Source: Bacteroidota bacterium
GTDB lineage: Bacteria; Bacteroidota; Bacteroidia; Flavobacteriales; Flavobacteriaceae
NCBI GenBank assembly: GCA_947447375.1
Contig: CANFJB010000006.1
Span: 105,457 to 169,456 of the forward strand
DNA length: 64,000 nucleotides
Direction of reading: 5' to 3'
The notes beneath the pieces were generated by a model that was given only the letters and a program-made list of their open reading frames with translations, was not told the DNA's origin and searched no databases. Of this stretch, positions 45,098 to 56,519 are shown in pieces (the first letter of the stretch is position 1; every line of letters starts with the position of its first letter). The position numbers and the translations under genes are program-made.

Positions 45098-46861
45098 ATG
45101 TCAAAAAAAACCATAATTCCACGTCTATTTTCTTTTCGTCTATTATCTATTTGTCTAATATTTGCTTTCCACTTTTCTTTCGCTCAAAAGAAAGATGAAA
45201 ATATCGGTACTGAAGTGGTAAACGTTGTAAAACCGTATACTCCAACAATTTCTGATGCTTTTAAAGTTAAGGAAATACCTTCACTTGAAGATGCTGATAA
45301 TTCTAAAAAAGAGGACATTAAATACAATTTCTTTTCATTTCCCGTAGCCTCAACTTTTGTGCCAATAAAAGGGCGTGCCGCCAATGTTGATAAGTCTCAA
45401 GCGGAAAAATTATACAAGAACTTTGCCAATCTGGGTTTGGGAAATTACACCTCGCTTAATGCCGAACTTTTTGTTACAGAAAATATTAGCGATCACGAAT
45501 ACATAGGAGGTATGTTCAGACATCTTTCGTCTCAAGGCGGAATAAAAGACGTTGCCTTAAAAAATGATTTTTATAAGACTTCAGTGGATTTAACTTATGG
45601 AAACCAGCTTGACAATTTGACTTGGATTTCAGATTTAGGATTCCAAAACCAAATGTATAATTGGTACGGAATTCCTGAAAATTTTACTCAAACAACCATT
45701 GACAGAATTAATCCGAAGCATAGTTTTAACAATTTTTATATTGGAACAAATTTAAGTTTGACCGACAGTTTTTTTAAAGACGCTAGTTTGAAATACAATC
45801 GTTTTTGGGATGTCAACGGATCAGCTGAAAACAGATTTTATGTGAAGCCTTCATTCGAGTTTGATCTTTTGAGACAGAAAATAAAAACCAATTTAATTGT
45901 AGATTATTTAGGTGGTAGTTTTGAGAAAAACTTTTTAGGAACTCGCTCTATGAAATATGGTTTTACCAATTTTGGAATTCATCCAAGTATAGCGGTTAAT
46001 AAAAATGATTGGGCAATAAATCTTGGCGCATCCGTATTTTATAGTGCCGATAACGAAAATAGTAGTAGTAAAATATTTGTGTATCCGCAGGTTAATGCTT
46101 CAGTAAAAGTAGTTGGTGATTTTATGATTTTTTACACTGGGGTAGAGGGTAGCTTGGACCAAAATTCGTATCGTGATTTCTCAAATGAAAATCCGTTTGT
46201 TTCGCCAACATTGTCAATTGCTCCAACCGACAAGCAGTTTGATTTATTTGCAGGAATAAAAGGAAAATTGTCAAATAATGTGAGTTATACAATTCGTGGT
46301 TCAGTTCAAAATGAAAAAAACAAACCATTATTTAAAAGCAATGAATTCAATATGTTTGCAACAAATTCAGAGAGTTACCAATTTGGAAATTCTTTTGGTG
46401 TAGTTTACGATGATATTAGAACGGTGAGTTTATTTGGGGAATTAAAAGCCGATTTTTCTAAAAATGTAACCATAGGATTAAACGGTTCTTACAGTCGGTT
46501 TTTCACTACATTTCAAGAAGAAGCTTGGAATTCACCAACATTAAAAATAGGATCTGATATTAACGTAAATATCACTAAAAAATGGTTTGCTGGTGCAAAT
46601 GTGTTCTACGTTGGCGAACGAAAAGACATTGTTTATATTCAAAGTATGATAACCATTTTTCCACCGGCTTATTATCCAGAAACGACCAATATCAAAGGTT
46701 ATTTTGATGCTAATTTAAATATTGGTTACAACCACAGCGATCGATTAACAGGATTTTTAAAATTCAATAACATTGCCAATCAATCCTATCAAAAATGGAT
46801 GAATTATCCTGTTCAAGCACTTCAAGTAGTATTGGGAGCAAGCTATAAATTTGATTTTTAA
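45098..46861 (+). CDS. Outer-membrane beta-barrel (TonB-receptor-like, no plug)
   Basis: 587 residues with a signal peptide ending near LIFAFHFSFAQ. A short periplasmic part (TEVVNVVKPYTPTISDAFKVKEIPSL) precedes many amphipathic strands. The end, LQVVLGASYKFDF, with a terminal aromatic, is the classic BAM recognition strand. Homologues are often labelled TonB-dependent receptors, but I see neither a plug domain nor a TonB box, so it may be a passive channel or an assembly platform. It follows the TPR gene in the same orientation. Confidence 0.8.
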   Translation: MSKKTIIPRLFSFRLLSICLIFAFHFSFAQKKDENIGTEVVNVVKPYTPTISDAFKVKEIPSLEDADNSKKEDIKYNFFSFPVASTFVPIKGRAANVDKSQAEKLYKNFANLGLGNYTSLNAELFVTENISDHEYIGGMFRHLSSQGGIKDVALKNDFYKTSVDLTYGNQLDNLTWISDLGFQNQMYNWYGIPENFTQTTIDRINPKHSFNNFYIGTNLSLTDSFFKDASLKYNRFWDVNGSAENRFYVKPSFEFDLLRQKIKTNLIVDYLGGSFEKNFLGTRSMKYGFTNFGIHPSIAVNKNDWAINLGASVFYSADNENSSSKIFVYPQVNASVKVVGDFMIFYTGVEGSLDQNSYRDFSNENPFVSPTLSIAPTDKQFDLFAGIKGKLSNNVSYTIRGSVQNEKNKPLFKSNEFNMFATNSESYQFGNSFGVVYDDIRTVSLFGELKADFSKNVTIGLNGSYSRFFTTFQEEAWNSPTLKIGSDINVNITKKWFAGANVFYVGERKDIVYIQSMITIFPPAYYPETTNIKGYFDANLNIGYNHSDRLTGFLKFNNIANQSYQKWMNYPVQALQVVLGASYKFDF

Positions 46862-46886
46862 TTCTTTTACCACAAAAGACTTATGT

Positions 46887-46894
46887 TACTTTTG
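46887..46894 (+). promoter_or_regulatory. Candidate -7 box for the Gre-like gene
   Basis: TACTTTTG matches TAnnTTTG and lies 37 bases before the ATG at 46932. The -33 element is not clear. Confidence 0.35.
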
Positions 46895-46931
46895 CATTTA
46901 ACTTTTTTCCTTTTGTGGTTAATTTTTCACT

Positions 46932-47381
46932 ATGACTTTCAAACAAAAAATCCATCAGTATTACACCCAACAAGTTCAAGATAAAATTGATGTTTTTCGG
47001 GATATGATATCGGCCTTGACCGAAGATTCAAAGAATGATGCCAAAGGATCAGCTGGAGACAAACACGAAACTGCTTTATCGATGATGCATTTGGAACAAG
47101 AAAAACTAAACTACAAACTCAAAGAAGTTTTAGACCAAAAAGCGATTTTAGATAAAATAGACGCAAGTTTAACCCGTACAACTATAGGTTTAGGAAGTTT
47201 GGTTCAAGCCAATGGGATTTATTTGTATTTGAGTTTGGCTTTACCAAAAATCACCATTGATCAAGTAAATATTATAGCACTTTCCCCGCAATCGCCCCTT
47301 GGAGAAAAATTAATGGGCAATAAAGTAGGATTTGAATTCGAAATTAACGCTACAAAATATCATATCGATAGCATTTTTTAA
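46932..47381 (+). CDS. Gre-factor-like protein (GreA/GreB C-terminal domain)
   Basis: 149 residues. The first 75 are a helical pair (QVQDKIDVFRDMISALTEDSKNDAKGSAGDKHETA, then a second long helix). The rest resembles the FKBP-like C-terminal domain of Gre factors: TIGLGSLVQANGIYLYLSLAL and ALSPQSPLGEKLMGNKVGFEFEINATKYHIDSI. Gre factors rescue stalled RNA polymerase through two acidic residues at the coiled-coil tip; here the tip holds ED and ND, which may or may not be enough. Homologues are sometimes mislabelled as 3-oxoacyl-ACP synthase. Confidence 0.7.
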   Translation: MTFKQKIHQYYTQQVQDKIDVFRDMISALTEDSKNDAKGSAGDKHETALSMMHLEQEKLNYKLKEVLDQKAILDKIDASLTRTTIGLGSLVQANGIYLYLSLALPKITIDQVNIIALSPQSPLGEKLMGNKVGFEFEINATKYHIDSIF

Positions 47382-47546
47382 TCACCTATTTTTACAATTT
47401 ATAACTAACCTTCGGCTAAATCTGAATTTTACTTTCATATTTATATAAAAATCTATTTATTTATTAATAATTATAACTAAATATTTCTATTTGGTTTTAA
47501 AAAGGAATCATAATATTCAATTTTGCAGAAGTAAAAATATAATATT

Positions 47547-49166
47547 ATGTGTGGAATTTTAGCCATTATAGGAAAAGGGAAAGAAGAAGGATTAGTTAAG
47601 GAACTTTCTAAAAGGATGTCGCATCGTGGACCAGATGAAAGCGACTTGAAGATTACCGAGAACGGACACATATTAAGTCATGAGCGTTTATCAATAATAG
47701 ATTTACATTCTGGGAGACAACCAATACAAGGTTCAAAAACAGCTTGGATGGTGCACAATGGAGAAGTATACAATCACCAAGAATTACGGGATGGAATTTT
47801 AAAACATCATACTTTCAGAACTAAATCAGATTCTGAAGTGATAGTGCATTTATATGAAGAATTTGGATATGATTTTTGTGATTTGTTGGATGGAGATTGG
47901 GCGTTCGTAATTGTTGATGGTGACGATTATATTGCGGGTCGCGACCCAATGGGGGTTAAACCTTTGTACTATGGATTGGACGAAAGAGGTCGAACTTACT
48001 TTTCTTCGGAAATGAAACCAATTGCCGATCAATGCAAAACGTTTTCTACATTTCCGCCAGGACATTACTACACACCAAAAACAGGTTTTGTAAAATATTA
48101 CCATCCAGAATATGAAGATTACTCAAAAGCCGATCACGAGTTGGATTTGGAATTAATCAGAACTTCATTAACTGAAGCTACCCGTAAAAGATTGATGAGC
48201 GATGTGCCAATTGGTGTTTTATTATCCGGAGGATTAGATTCATCATTAACATCCTCAATAGCTTCAAGATTATTAGCAGAAAGCGGCAAAAAATTACATT
48301 CTTTTTCAATTGGTTTAGATGCCAATGCTCCCGATGCTTTGGCAGCAAAAAAAGTCGCTGAATATTTAGGTACTGAACATCATGAAATACACTTTACAAT
48401 TGAACAAGGAATTGAGATTTTAGATAAATTGATTTGGCATTTAGAAACCTATGATGTAACGTCCATTCGCGCTAGTACTCCAATGTATTTCTTATCAAAA
48501 GCAATCACTGAAATAGGAATTAAAGTGGTTTTATCAGGCGAAGGAGCCGATGAAATATTTGGAGGTTATTTGTATTTTAGAAATGCTCCTTCACCAGTAG
48601 ATTTCCAAAAAGAAACTATCGAAAGAGTTCAAAAATTATTTACAGCCGATTTATTGAGAGCTGACAAATCTACAATGGCTCATGGTTTAGAAGCTAGAGT
48701 ACCCTTTTTAGATAAAGAATTTTTGGATATAGCGATGTTGATCAAAGCCGAAGAAAAACAGCCGAAAACTTACGATGGAAAAGAAAAATACATTCTTAGA
48801 AAAGCTTTTGATACACCTGATAATCCCTATTTGCCAGATGAGGTTTTGTGGAGGCAAAAAGAACAATTTTCAGACGGAGTTGGATACAATTGGATAGACC
48901 AATTAATCGAGTATTGTGCATCAAAAGTTACGGATGTTGAATTGGAATCTGCGTCTTCTTTATTTCCATATAATACACCTACAACCAAGGAAGCGTATTA
49001 TTACAGAACGATTTTCCATAAATATTATCCACAATCAAGCGCTGCAGAAACCGTTAGAAAGTGGATTCCAAAATGGCAGGAAAACCAAGACCCTAGCGGA
49101 AGAGCAAATGCTGCTCACGTAAATGCGGATACTGATATTGCTAAAACAAGTGTGATTTTTAGTTAG
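47547..49166 (+). CDS. asnB: Asparagine synthase B (glutamine-hydrolysing)
   Basis: 539 residues. MCGILAIIG puts the glutaminase nucleophile at C2, with SHRGPDES, SHERLSIIDL and VHNGEVYNH. The synthetase half has GVLLSGGLDSSLTSSIAS (ATP pyrophosphatase loop) and LSGEGADEIFGGYLYF. It converts aspartate to asparagine with glutamine and ATP. The 165-base upstream gap is AT-rich with no obvious box. It ends at a strong terminator. Confidence 0.97.
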   Translation: MCGILAIIGKGKEEGLVKELSKRMSHRGPDESDLKITENGHILSHERLSIIDLHSGRQPIQGSKTAWMVHNGEVYNHQELRDGILKHHTFRTKSDSEVIVHLYEEFGYDFCDLLDGDWAFVIVDGDDYIAGRDPMGVKPLYYGLDERGRTYFSSEMKPIADQCKTFSTFPPGHYYTPKTGFVKYYHPEYEDYSKADHELDLELIRTSLTEATRKRLMSDVPIGVLLSGGLDSSLTSSIASRLLAESGKKLHSFSIGLDANAPDALAAKKVAEYLGTEHHEIHFTIEQGIEILDKLIWHLETYDVTSIRASTPMYFLSKAITEIGIKVVLSGEGADEIFGGYLYFRNAPSPVDFQKETIERVQKLFTADLLRADKSTMAHGLEARVPFLDKEFLDIAMLIKAEEKQPKTYDGKEKYILRKAFDTPDNPYLPDEVLWRQKEQFSDGVGYNWIDQLIEYCASKVTDVELESASSLFPYNTPTTKEAYYYRTIFHKYYPQSSAAETVRKWIPKWQENQDPSGRANAAHVNADTDIAKTSVIFS

Positions 49167-49188
49167 TTTTTTATTACATTTTGTTCCT

Positions 49189-49216
49189 AAACGCTTACTT
49201 TTTGTAAGCGTTTTTT
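49189..49216 (+). terminator. Terminator after asnB
   Basis: AAACGCTTAC (49189-49198) pairs with GTAAGCGTTT (49204-49213) around a T-rich loop, with T-run TTTTTT continuing to 49216. It begins 22 bases after the asnB stop. Confidence 0.9.
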
Positions 49217-49308
49217 ATTGGTTAAAATTGATATAGTAATTAACCGATATATGTTAATAACTTAAGCTATAAAACAAGCGATTTAAGGCGATATTAATTC
49301 TTGTTTGA

Positions 49309-51297
<1,989 letters not shown>

Positions 51298-51300
51298 TTA

Positions 51301-52299
51301 ATGAAAAAGATATTATTCCTATTATTATTTGTTTCCAATATTTCGTTTTCACAAACAGCTCAAGAAATAGGTCAGATTTTAAATGACGCAATTTTTTACT
51401 GTGATAGGTACATAACGCCGGCTTCAGATGCTTCAATTTATCAAGCTTCATCTGGTTGGGTAACTTCACCTAAAAAACGAAAACTTTGGGAGGTTACATT
51501 AGGATTTAATAACAATTTATTTTTTGTTCCAAAATCGGATAGAGAGTTTGAAATTAAAAATTCTGATTTATCTTTTTTTAGTATTTATGATGCAAATTGG
51601 GCACCTGTTTCATCGGCAATAGTTCCTACAGCTTTGGGGACCAATCAACAATATAATTTAAATGGATACATTGGTGGAAACCAAGTTTATTTACAAACAC
51701 CACAAGGAGTAAATTCTGAACAAGTTTTTTATTCTCATTTTACTGGTTCAGTAGGGCTTTGGTATGGAACGGAATTAATTGTAAAATATTCTCCAGTTAC
51801 CAAATTAAAAAGCGGAAACTATCAAGTTTATGGTTATGGATTAAAACATAATATTGACCAATATTTCAAATCTTTAATCCAAAAGAAGATTAATATGTCG
51901 GGTTTAATTTGTTATTCCAATGAAAATATTAGTTTTGGTTTTATCGCGCCAGCTTCTAATAATGGTATAGAATTAGGAATTAATGAAATAAATGGGCTTG
52001 TGGATACTTGGCAATTTCAATTTAATGTTTCAAAAGAATATAAGAGATTTGAAATTATGGGCGGAATAATTGCAAACAAAAGCGATATAAAGTATAAATT
52101 CACTGGAGATGTTTCTCCGGGACAGGCAATTCCGTTTCAAGAGGTTTTTAATGAAAAAATCAAAGAAATTTATAAGACGAAAACTAATTATTTAGGAGAA
52201 GTTTCTTGTAGATATAAAATTAATAAAGTGTTTTTACAATCTACCTTTGCATTTGGTAAATTTGTAAATTCAAATTTTGCAGTACAATACGAATTTTAA
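51301..52299 (+). CDS. DUF6588 family protein (probable outer membrane)
   Basis: 332 residues with signal peptide MKKILFLLLFVSNISFSQ. The start TAQEIGQILNDAIFYCDRYITPASDASIYQASSGW and KLWEVTLGFNNNLFFVPKSDREFEI match the DUF6588 family as I remember it from Flavobacteria. Beta-rich with a barrel-like end (AFGKFVNSNFAVQYEF). Function unknown. Three bases after gyrB and 19 before mdh, so likely part of a gyrB-mdh transcript. Confidence 0.8.
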   Translation: MKKILFLLLFVSNISFSQTAQEIGQILNDAIFYCDRYITPASDASIYQASSGWVTSPKKRKLWEVTLGFNNNLFFVPKSDREFEIKNSDLSFFSIYDANWAPVSSAIVPTALGTNQQYNLNGYIGGNQVYLQTPQGVNSEQVFYSHFTGSVGLWYGTELIVKYSPVTKLKSGNYQVYGYGLKHNIDQYFKSLIQKKINMSGLICYSNENISFGFIAPASNNGIELGINEINGLVDTWQFQFNVSKEYKRFEIMGGIIANKSDIKYKFTGDVSPGQAIPFQEVFNEKIKEIYKTKTNYLGEVSCRYKINKVFLQSTFAFGKFVNSNFAVQYEF

Positions 52300-52318
52300 T
52301 AAATATAAAACAATAAAA

Positions 52319-53254
52319 ATGAAAGTTACAATAGTAGGAGCAGGGAATGTGGGAGCATCTTGTGCAGACGCAATTTCATACAGAGGGATTGCAAGTGAAG
52401 TAGTATTATTAGATATTAAAGAAGGTTTTGCTGAAGGTAAAGCCATGGATATCATGCAATGCGCTACCAATACTGGTTTTAATACTAGAGTTTCCGGAGT
52501 TACAAATGATTACTCAAAAACAGCTAATAGTGATGTAGTAGTCATTACTTCAGGAATACCAAGAAAACCTGGAATGACTCGTGAAGAATTAATTGGTATT
52601 AATGCTGGTATTGTAAAAACAGTTGTAGAAAATGTATTAAAATTTTCTCCAAATACAATTGTGGTTGTAGTTTCGAATCCAATGGATACGATGACTTATT
52701 TAGCTTTAAAAGCTACAGGTTTACCAAAAAACAGAATAATTGGAATGGGTGGAGCTTTAGATAGTTCTCGTTTTAGATACTATTTAGCAGATGCTTTAGC
52801 TACTCCATCAAATGACATTTCTGCTATGGTAATTGGTGGTCACGGAGATACTACAATGATTCCTTTAACTCGTTTGGCTTCTTACAATGGTATTCCAGTT
52901 TCAGAGTTTTTATCTACTGAAGAATTAGAAAAAGTAGCCGCTGCTACTATGGTTGGTGGAGCAACGTTAACAGGTCTTTTAGGAACTTCGGCTTGGTATG
53001 CGCCAGGAGCTTCTGTTGCTTATTTAGTAGATTCAATCTTAAATAATCAAAGAAAAATGATTGCTTGTTCAGTATTTTTAGAAGGTGAATACGGTCAAAA
53101 CGATATTTGTATTGGAGTACCTTGCATCATTGGTAAAAACGGTGTTGAAGAAATCTTAGAAATTAAATTAAATGACGCTGAAAAAGCGCTTTTTGCTAAA
53201 AGTGCAGATGCAGTTCGTAATATGAATGCAGATTTAAAATCTGTTTTAGCATAA
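52319..53254 (+). CDS. mdh: Malate dehydrogenase (LDH-like type)
   Basis: About 311 residues from the ATG at 52319. KVTIVGAGNVGASCADAI is the NAD loop; DIKEG carries the NAD-specific aspartate. SGIPRKPGMTREELIGIN contains the substrate arginines. The catalytic pair is near VIGGHGDTTMIPL (His) and SNPMDTMTYL. It interconverts malate and oxaloacetate in the TCA cycle. It ends at a terminator. Confidence 0.96.
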   Translation: MKVTIVGAGNVGASCADAISYRGIASEVVLLDIKEGFAEGKAMDIMQCATNTGFNTRVSGVTNDYSKTANSDVVVITSGIPRKPGMTREELIGINAGIVKTVVENVLKFSPNTIVVVVSNPMDTMTYLALKATGLPKNRIIGMGGALDSSRFRYYLADALATPSNDISAMVIGGHGDTTMIPLTRLASYNGIPVSEFLSTEELEKVAAATMVGGATLTGLLGTSAWYAPGASVAYLVDSILNNQRKMIACSVFLEGEYGQNDICIGVPCIIGKNGVEEILEIKLNDAEKALFAKSADAVRNMNADLKSVLA

Positions 53255-53271
53255 ATAATAAATCTACTTTT

Positions 53272-53303
53272 AAAGAAGGCTGCAAAAATGCAGTCTTTTT
53301 TTT
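53272..53303 (+). terminator. Terminator after mdh
   Basis: AAGGCTGCA (53276-53284) pairs with TGCAGTCTT (53289-53297, one G-T) around AAAA, followed by a T-run. It isolates secDF from mdh. Confidence 0.88.
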
Positions 53304-53323
53304 GATATTAATCAATAAATAAA

Positions 53324-53354
53324 TTGGTTAATCTCTAAGAGAATTATATATTTG
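53324..53354 (+). promoter_or_regulatory. secDF promoter
   Basis: TTG at 53324-53326, a 20-base spacer, then TATATTTG at 53347-53354: both the -33 and -7 boxes of the Bacteroidetes primary sigma factor at ideal spacing. Transcription would start near 53361, leaving an AT-rich leader of about 117 bases before secDF. Confidence 0.7.
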
Positions 53355-53477
53355 TCAGCTAAAAAATAATGAGAATACATAAAGAAGTTATATTTTATTT
53401 AAAATATTTAGAACTTTATTTATTTTTAACAATTTTACAAATAATAATAGAATAAAAATTAATTAACTATAGTAATA

Positions 53478-56447
53478 ATGCAGAATAGAGGACTTATTAA
53501 ATTTTTCGCAATTTTATTTGCATTGGTGAGTATTTACCAACTTTCATTCACTTTTGTTTCTCAAAAAATAGAAAGTGATGCTAAAACGTATGCTAATGGT
53601 AATTCTGAAAAAGAATTAAAATACTTAGATTCAATCGGAAAAGAAAAAGTATTTAATCTTGGATTTACGGATTTTACCTACAATGAAGTAAAAGACAAAA
53701 AAATCAACAAAGGATTAGACTTAGAAGGTGGTATCAACGTACAACTTCAAATTTCTGTAAAGGATATCATTAAAGGATTATCTAATAATTCTAAAAATCC
53801 AATTTTCAACCAAGCATTAGCTGAAGCTACAAAAAACAGACAAGGTAATCAAGATTACTTAGATGTATTTTTTGCAGAATTTGAAAAAGCAGCTGATGGA
53901 AAAATAAAATTATCTTCTCCTGATATTTTTGCAAATAAAATTTTAGGTGACGAAGTTAACTTCAAAAAATCGGATGATGAGGTTAAAAAAGTAATTAGAA
54001 GAAAAGTTGATGAGTCAATTGAAAGTGCTTTTGAAGTATTAAGAAAACGTATCGATAAATTTGGAGTTACACAACCTAACATTCAAAAATTAGGAGAATC
54101 AGGAAGAATTTTAGTTGAACTTCCAGGTGCTAAAGATGTAGATCGTATTAAAAAATTATTACAAAGTACTGCTCAATTAGAATTTTGGGAAACCTACAAA
54201 ATTGATGAATTGGGTAATTTCTTAATGGCAGCTAACAACACTTTAAAATTAACTGAAAAAGGGGGTGTTCAAGTTAAAGAAACAGCAAAAACTGGTATTG
54301 ATACTTTGTTAACTGACAAAGCAAAAGATACTGTTGCTGATAAAAAAGATTTAGGACCTTTATTGAAAAAATTTGTTTCAGGTGGAGGCGGTCCTATTTT
54401 AGGAGTAGTTGAACCTAAAGATACTGCTGCAATTAACAGTTATTTTAAGCGTCAAGATATAAGAGTATTATTACCTTCTGATAAAAGATATGCAAAATTT
54501 GTTTGGGGTAAACCTTCATCTATTGTTGACGAAAAAACTAAAAAAACTACAGAAACAGTTGAATTATATGCTTTAAAAGGAAACAGAGACAATCAAGCGG
54601 CTATGAGCGGTGGAGTGGTAACTGATGCTAAAGATTCCTTCGACCAATTAGGAAAACCATCTGTTACAATGCAAATGAGTGGCCAAGGTGCTAAAGCTTG
54701 GGAAGAATTAACTGGAAAAGCTTACACTCAAAAAAGCAATATTGCAATTGTATTAGACGACGTAGTTTATTCTGCTCCTGGAGTTTCTAGTGGGCCTATT
54801 TCAGGTGGTAGATCTGAAATTTCTGGAACTTTTGATGTTACAGAAACAAAGGATTTAGCGAACGTTTTAAGAGCAGGTAAATTACCAGCGGCTGCTGAAA
54901 TTGTTCAATCAGAAGTGGTTGGACCATCTTTGGGTCAAGAAGCTATTGATAACGGTACCAACTCAGCAATTATTGGTTTATTAATCGTATCTCTTTGGAT
55001 GATGATTTACTATGGTAAATCTGGTTTTTATGCAAATATCGCTTTAGCAATTAACTTATTGTTCTTATTTGGTATTTTGGCAAGTTTAGGAGCTGTATTA
55101 ACACTTCCTGGAATTGCAGGTATCGTTTTAACGATGGGTACCGCAGTGGATGCTAACATTATTATTTATGAACGTGCTAAAGAAGAACTTCGCGCAGGAA
55201 AAACAATTGACGATGCTGTTAAAGCTTCTTTCGGATGGAAAGGTGCAATGCGTTCAATTGTTGATGCTAACGTAACTCACGTTTTAACTGGAGCGGTATT
55301 ATTGATTTTTGGAACAGGTCCAATACAAGGTTTTGCAACTACATTATTAATAGGTATAGCAACTTCTTTATTTACTTCAATTTTCATTACAAGAATATTA
55401 TTAGATTGGAGTATTAATAAAGGAAACAAATTAACGTTTGTAACCGGTTTCTCTAAAAACTTCTTCACTAACTTCCACTTTGATTTCTTAGGAATTAAAA
55501 AATTCACCTATATCTTTTCAAGTGTTGTAGTAATTGTAAGTATTATTTCACTTTCAACCAATGGTTTAAACCAAGGTGTTGATTTCGTAGGAGGAAGAAC
55601 TTTCCAAGTGCGTTTTGAAAAACCAGTTTCTGCGGAAGAGGTTAAACAAGAATTAGTAAAAGTATTTGACGGAAGCGCTGAAGCAAAAATTTTCGGTAAA
55701 GACAACCAGTTAAAAATAACTACAAAATATAAAGTTGCTGAAGCAGGAACTGAAGCTGACCAGGCTGTTAATAGAATACTTTATGACAACTTGAAAAAAC
55801 ATTTTGATGCCTCAATGACATACGAGAAATTCGTTAATAGTTATGATGGAAAAAAATTAGGAATACTTCAAGCGTCTAAAGTTGGGCCAACTGTTGCTGA
55901 TGATATCAAAACCAATTCTTATTGGGCTGTTATTGGTGCGATGTTAATTGTAGGTTTATACTTAGTGGTAAGTTTCAGAAAATGGCAGTATTCTCTTGGA
56001 GCACTTGCTGCTGTTGCGCATGACGTTATCTTTGTATTGGGAATTTATTCATTATTATGGAAATACATGCCGTTTGGAATGGAAATTGACCAACACTTTA
56101 TCGCAGCGATATTAACAGTTATCGGATATTCTATGAATGATACTGTAATTGTATTTGATAGAGTTCGTGAATACTTAGGAGGTAAAGCGAAAGGTAATTT
56201 CAATTCTATTGTGAACCAATCTATTAATTCAACTATGTCAAGAACAATTAATACATCATTAACGATGATATTAGTATTGTTGATCATGTTTATCTTCGGA
56301 GGTGAGTCAATTAGAGGATTTATATTTGCAATGTTAATAGGAATTGTTGTTGGAACTTATTCTTCATTATTTATTGCAACACCAGTTTTAGTAGATACTA
56401 TTTCTGATGCTGAACACAAAAGAATTGAACAAGAGCACAATTCTTAA
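53478..56447 (+). CDS. secDF: Protein translocase SecDF (fused)
   Basis: 989 residues, a natural SecD-SecF fusion found throughout Bacteroidetes. The SecD half starts with one span, then NKGLDLEGGINVQLQ, a large P1 domain, GRSEISGTFDVTETKDLANVLRAGKLPAA and five spans with AVDANIIIYERAKEELRAG. The SecF half has NQGVDFVGGRTFQVRFEKP and GYSMNDTVIVFDRVREYLG. It uses the proton gradient to pull exported proteins through SecYEG. The long 5' leader and strong promoter suit a highly expressed gene. Confidence 0.97.
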   Translation: MQNRGLIKFFAILFALVSIYQLSFTFVSQKIESDAKTYANGNSEKELKYLDSIGKEKVFNLGFTDFTYNEVKDKKINKGLDLEGGINVQLQISVKDIIKGLSNNSKNPIFNQALAEATKNRQGNQDYLDVFFAEFEKAADGKIKLSSPDIFANKILGDEVNFKKSDDEVKKVIRRKVDESIESAFEVLRKRIDKFGVTQPNIQKLGESGRILVELPGAKDVDRIKKLLQSTAQLEFWETYKIDELGNFLMAANNTLKLTEKGGVQVKETAKTGIDTLLTDKAKDTVADKKDLGPLLKKFVSGGGGPILGVVEPKDTAAINSYFKRQDIRVLLPSDKRYAKFVWGKPSSIVDEKTKKTTETVELYALKGNRDNQAAMSGGVVTDAKDSFDQLGKPSVTMQMSGQGAKAWEELTGKAYTQKSNIAIVLDDVVYSAPGVSSGPISGGRSEISGTFDVTETKDLANVLRAGKLPAAAEIVQSEVVGPSLGQEAIDNGTNSAIIGLLIVSLWMMIYYGKSGFYANIALAINLLFLFGILASLGAVLTLPGIAGIVLTMGTAVDANIIIYERAKEELRAGKTIDDAVKASFGWKGAMRSIVDANVTHVLTGAVLLIFGTGPIQGFATTLLIGIATSLFTSIFITRILLDWSINKGNKLTFVTGFSKNFFTNFHFDFLGIKKFTYIFSSVVVIVSIISLSTNGLNQGVDFVGGRTFQVRFEKPVSAEEVKQELVKVFDGSAEAKIFGKDNQLKITTKYKVAEAGTEADQAVNRILYDNLKKHFDASMTYEKFVNSYDGKKLGILQASKVGPTVADDIKTNSYWAVIGAMLIVGLYLVVSFRKWQYSLGALAAVAHDVIFVLGIYSLLWKYMPFGMEIDQHFIAAILTVIGYSMNDTVIVFDRVREYLGGKAKGNFNSIVNQSINSTMSRTINTSLTMILVLLIMFIFGGESIRGFIFAMLIGIVVGTYSSLFIATPVLVDTISDAEHKRIEQEHNS

Positions 56448-56460
56448 TCAATAGTTAAGT

Positions 56461-56498
56461 AAAAAAAAGCCTCGCAGATTTGCGAGGCTTTTTTTTGT
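56461..56498. terminator. Bidirectional terminator between secDF and the LytTR gene
   Basis: GCCTCGCA (56469-56476) pairs with TGCGAGGC (56481-56488) around GATT; A8 on the left and T9 on the right give both strands a T-run. Confidence 0.93.
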
Positions 56499-56519
56499 AA
56501 CTAACCAACTAACACAATT

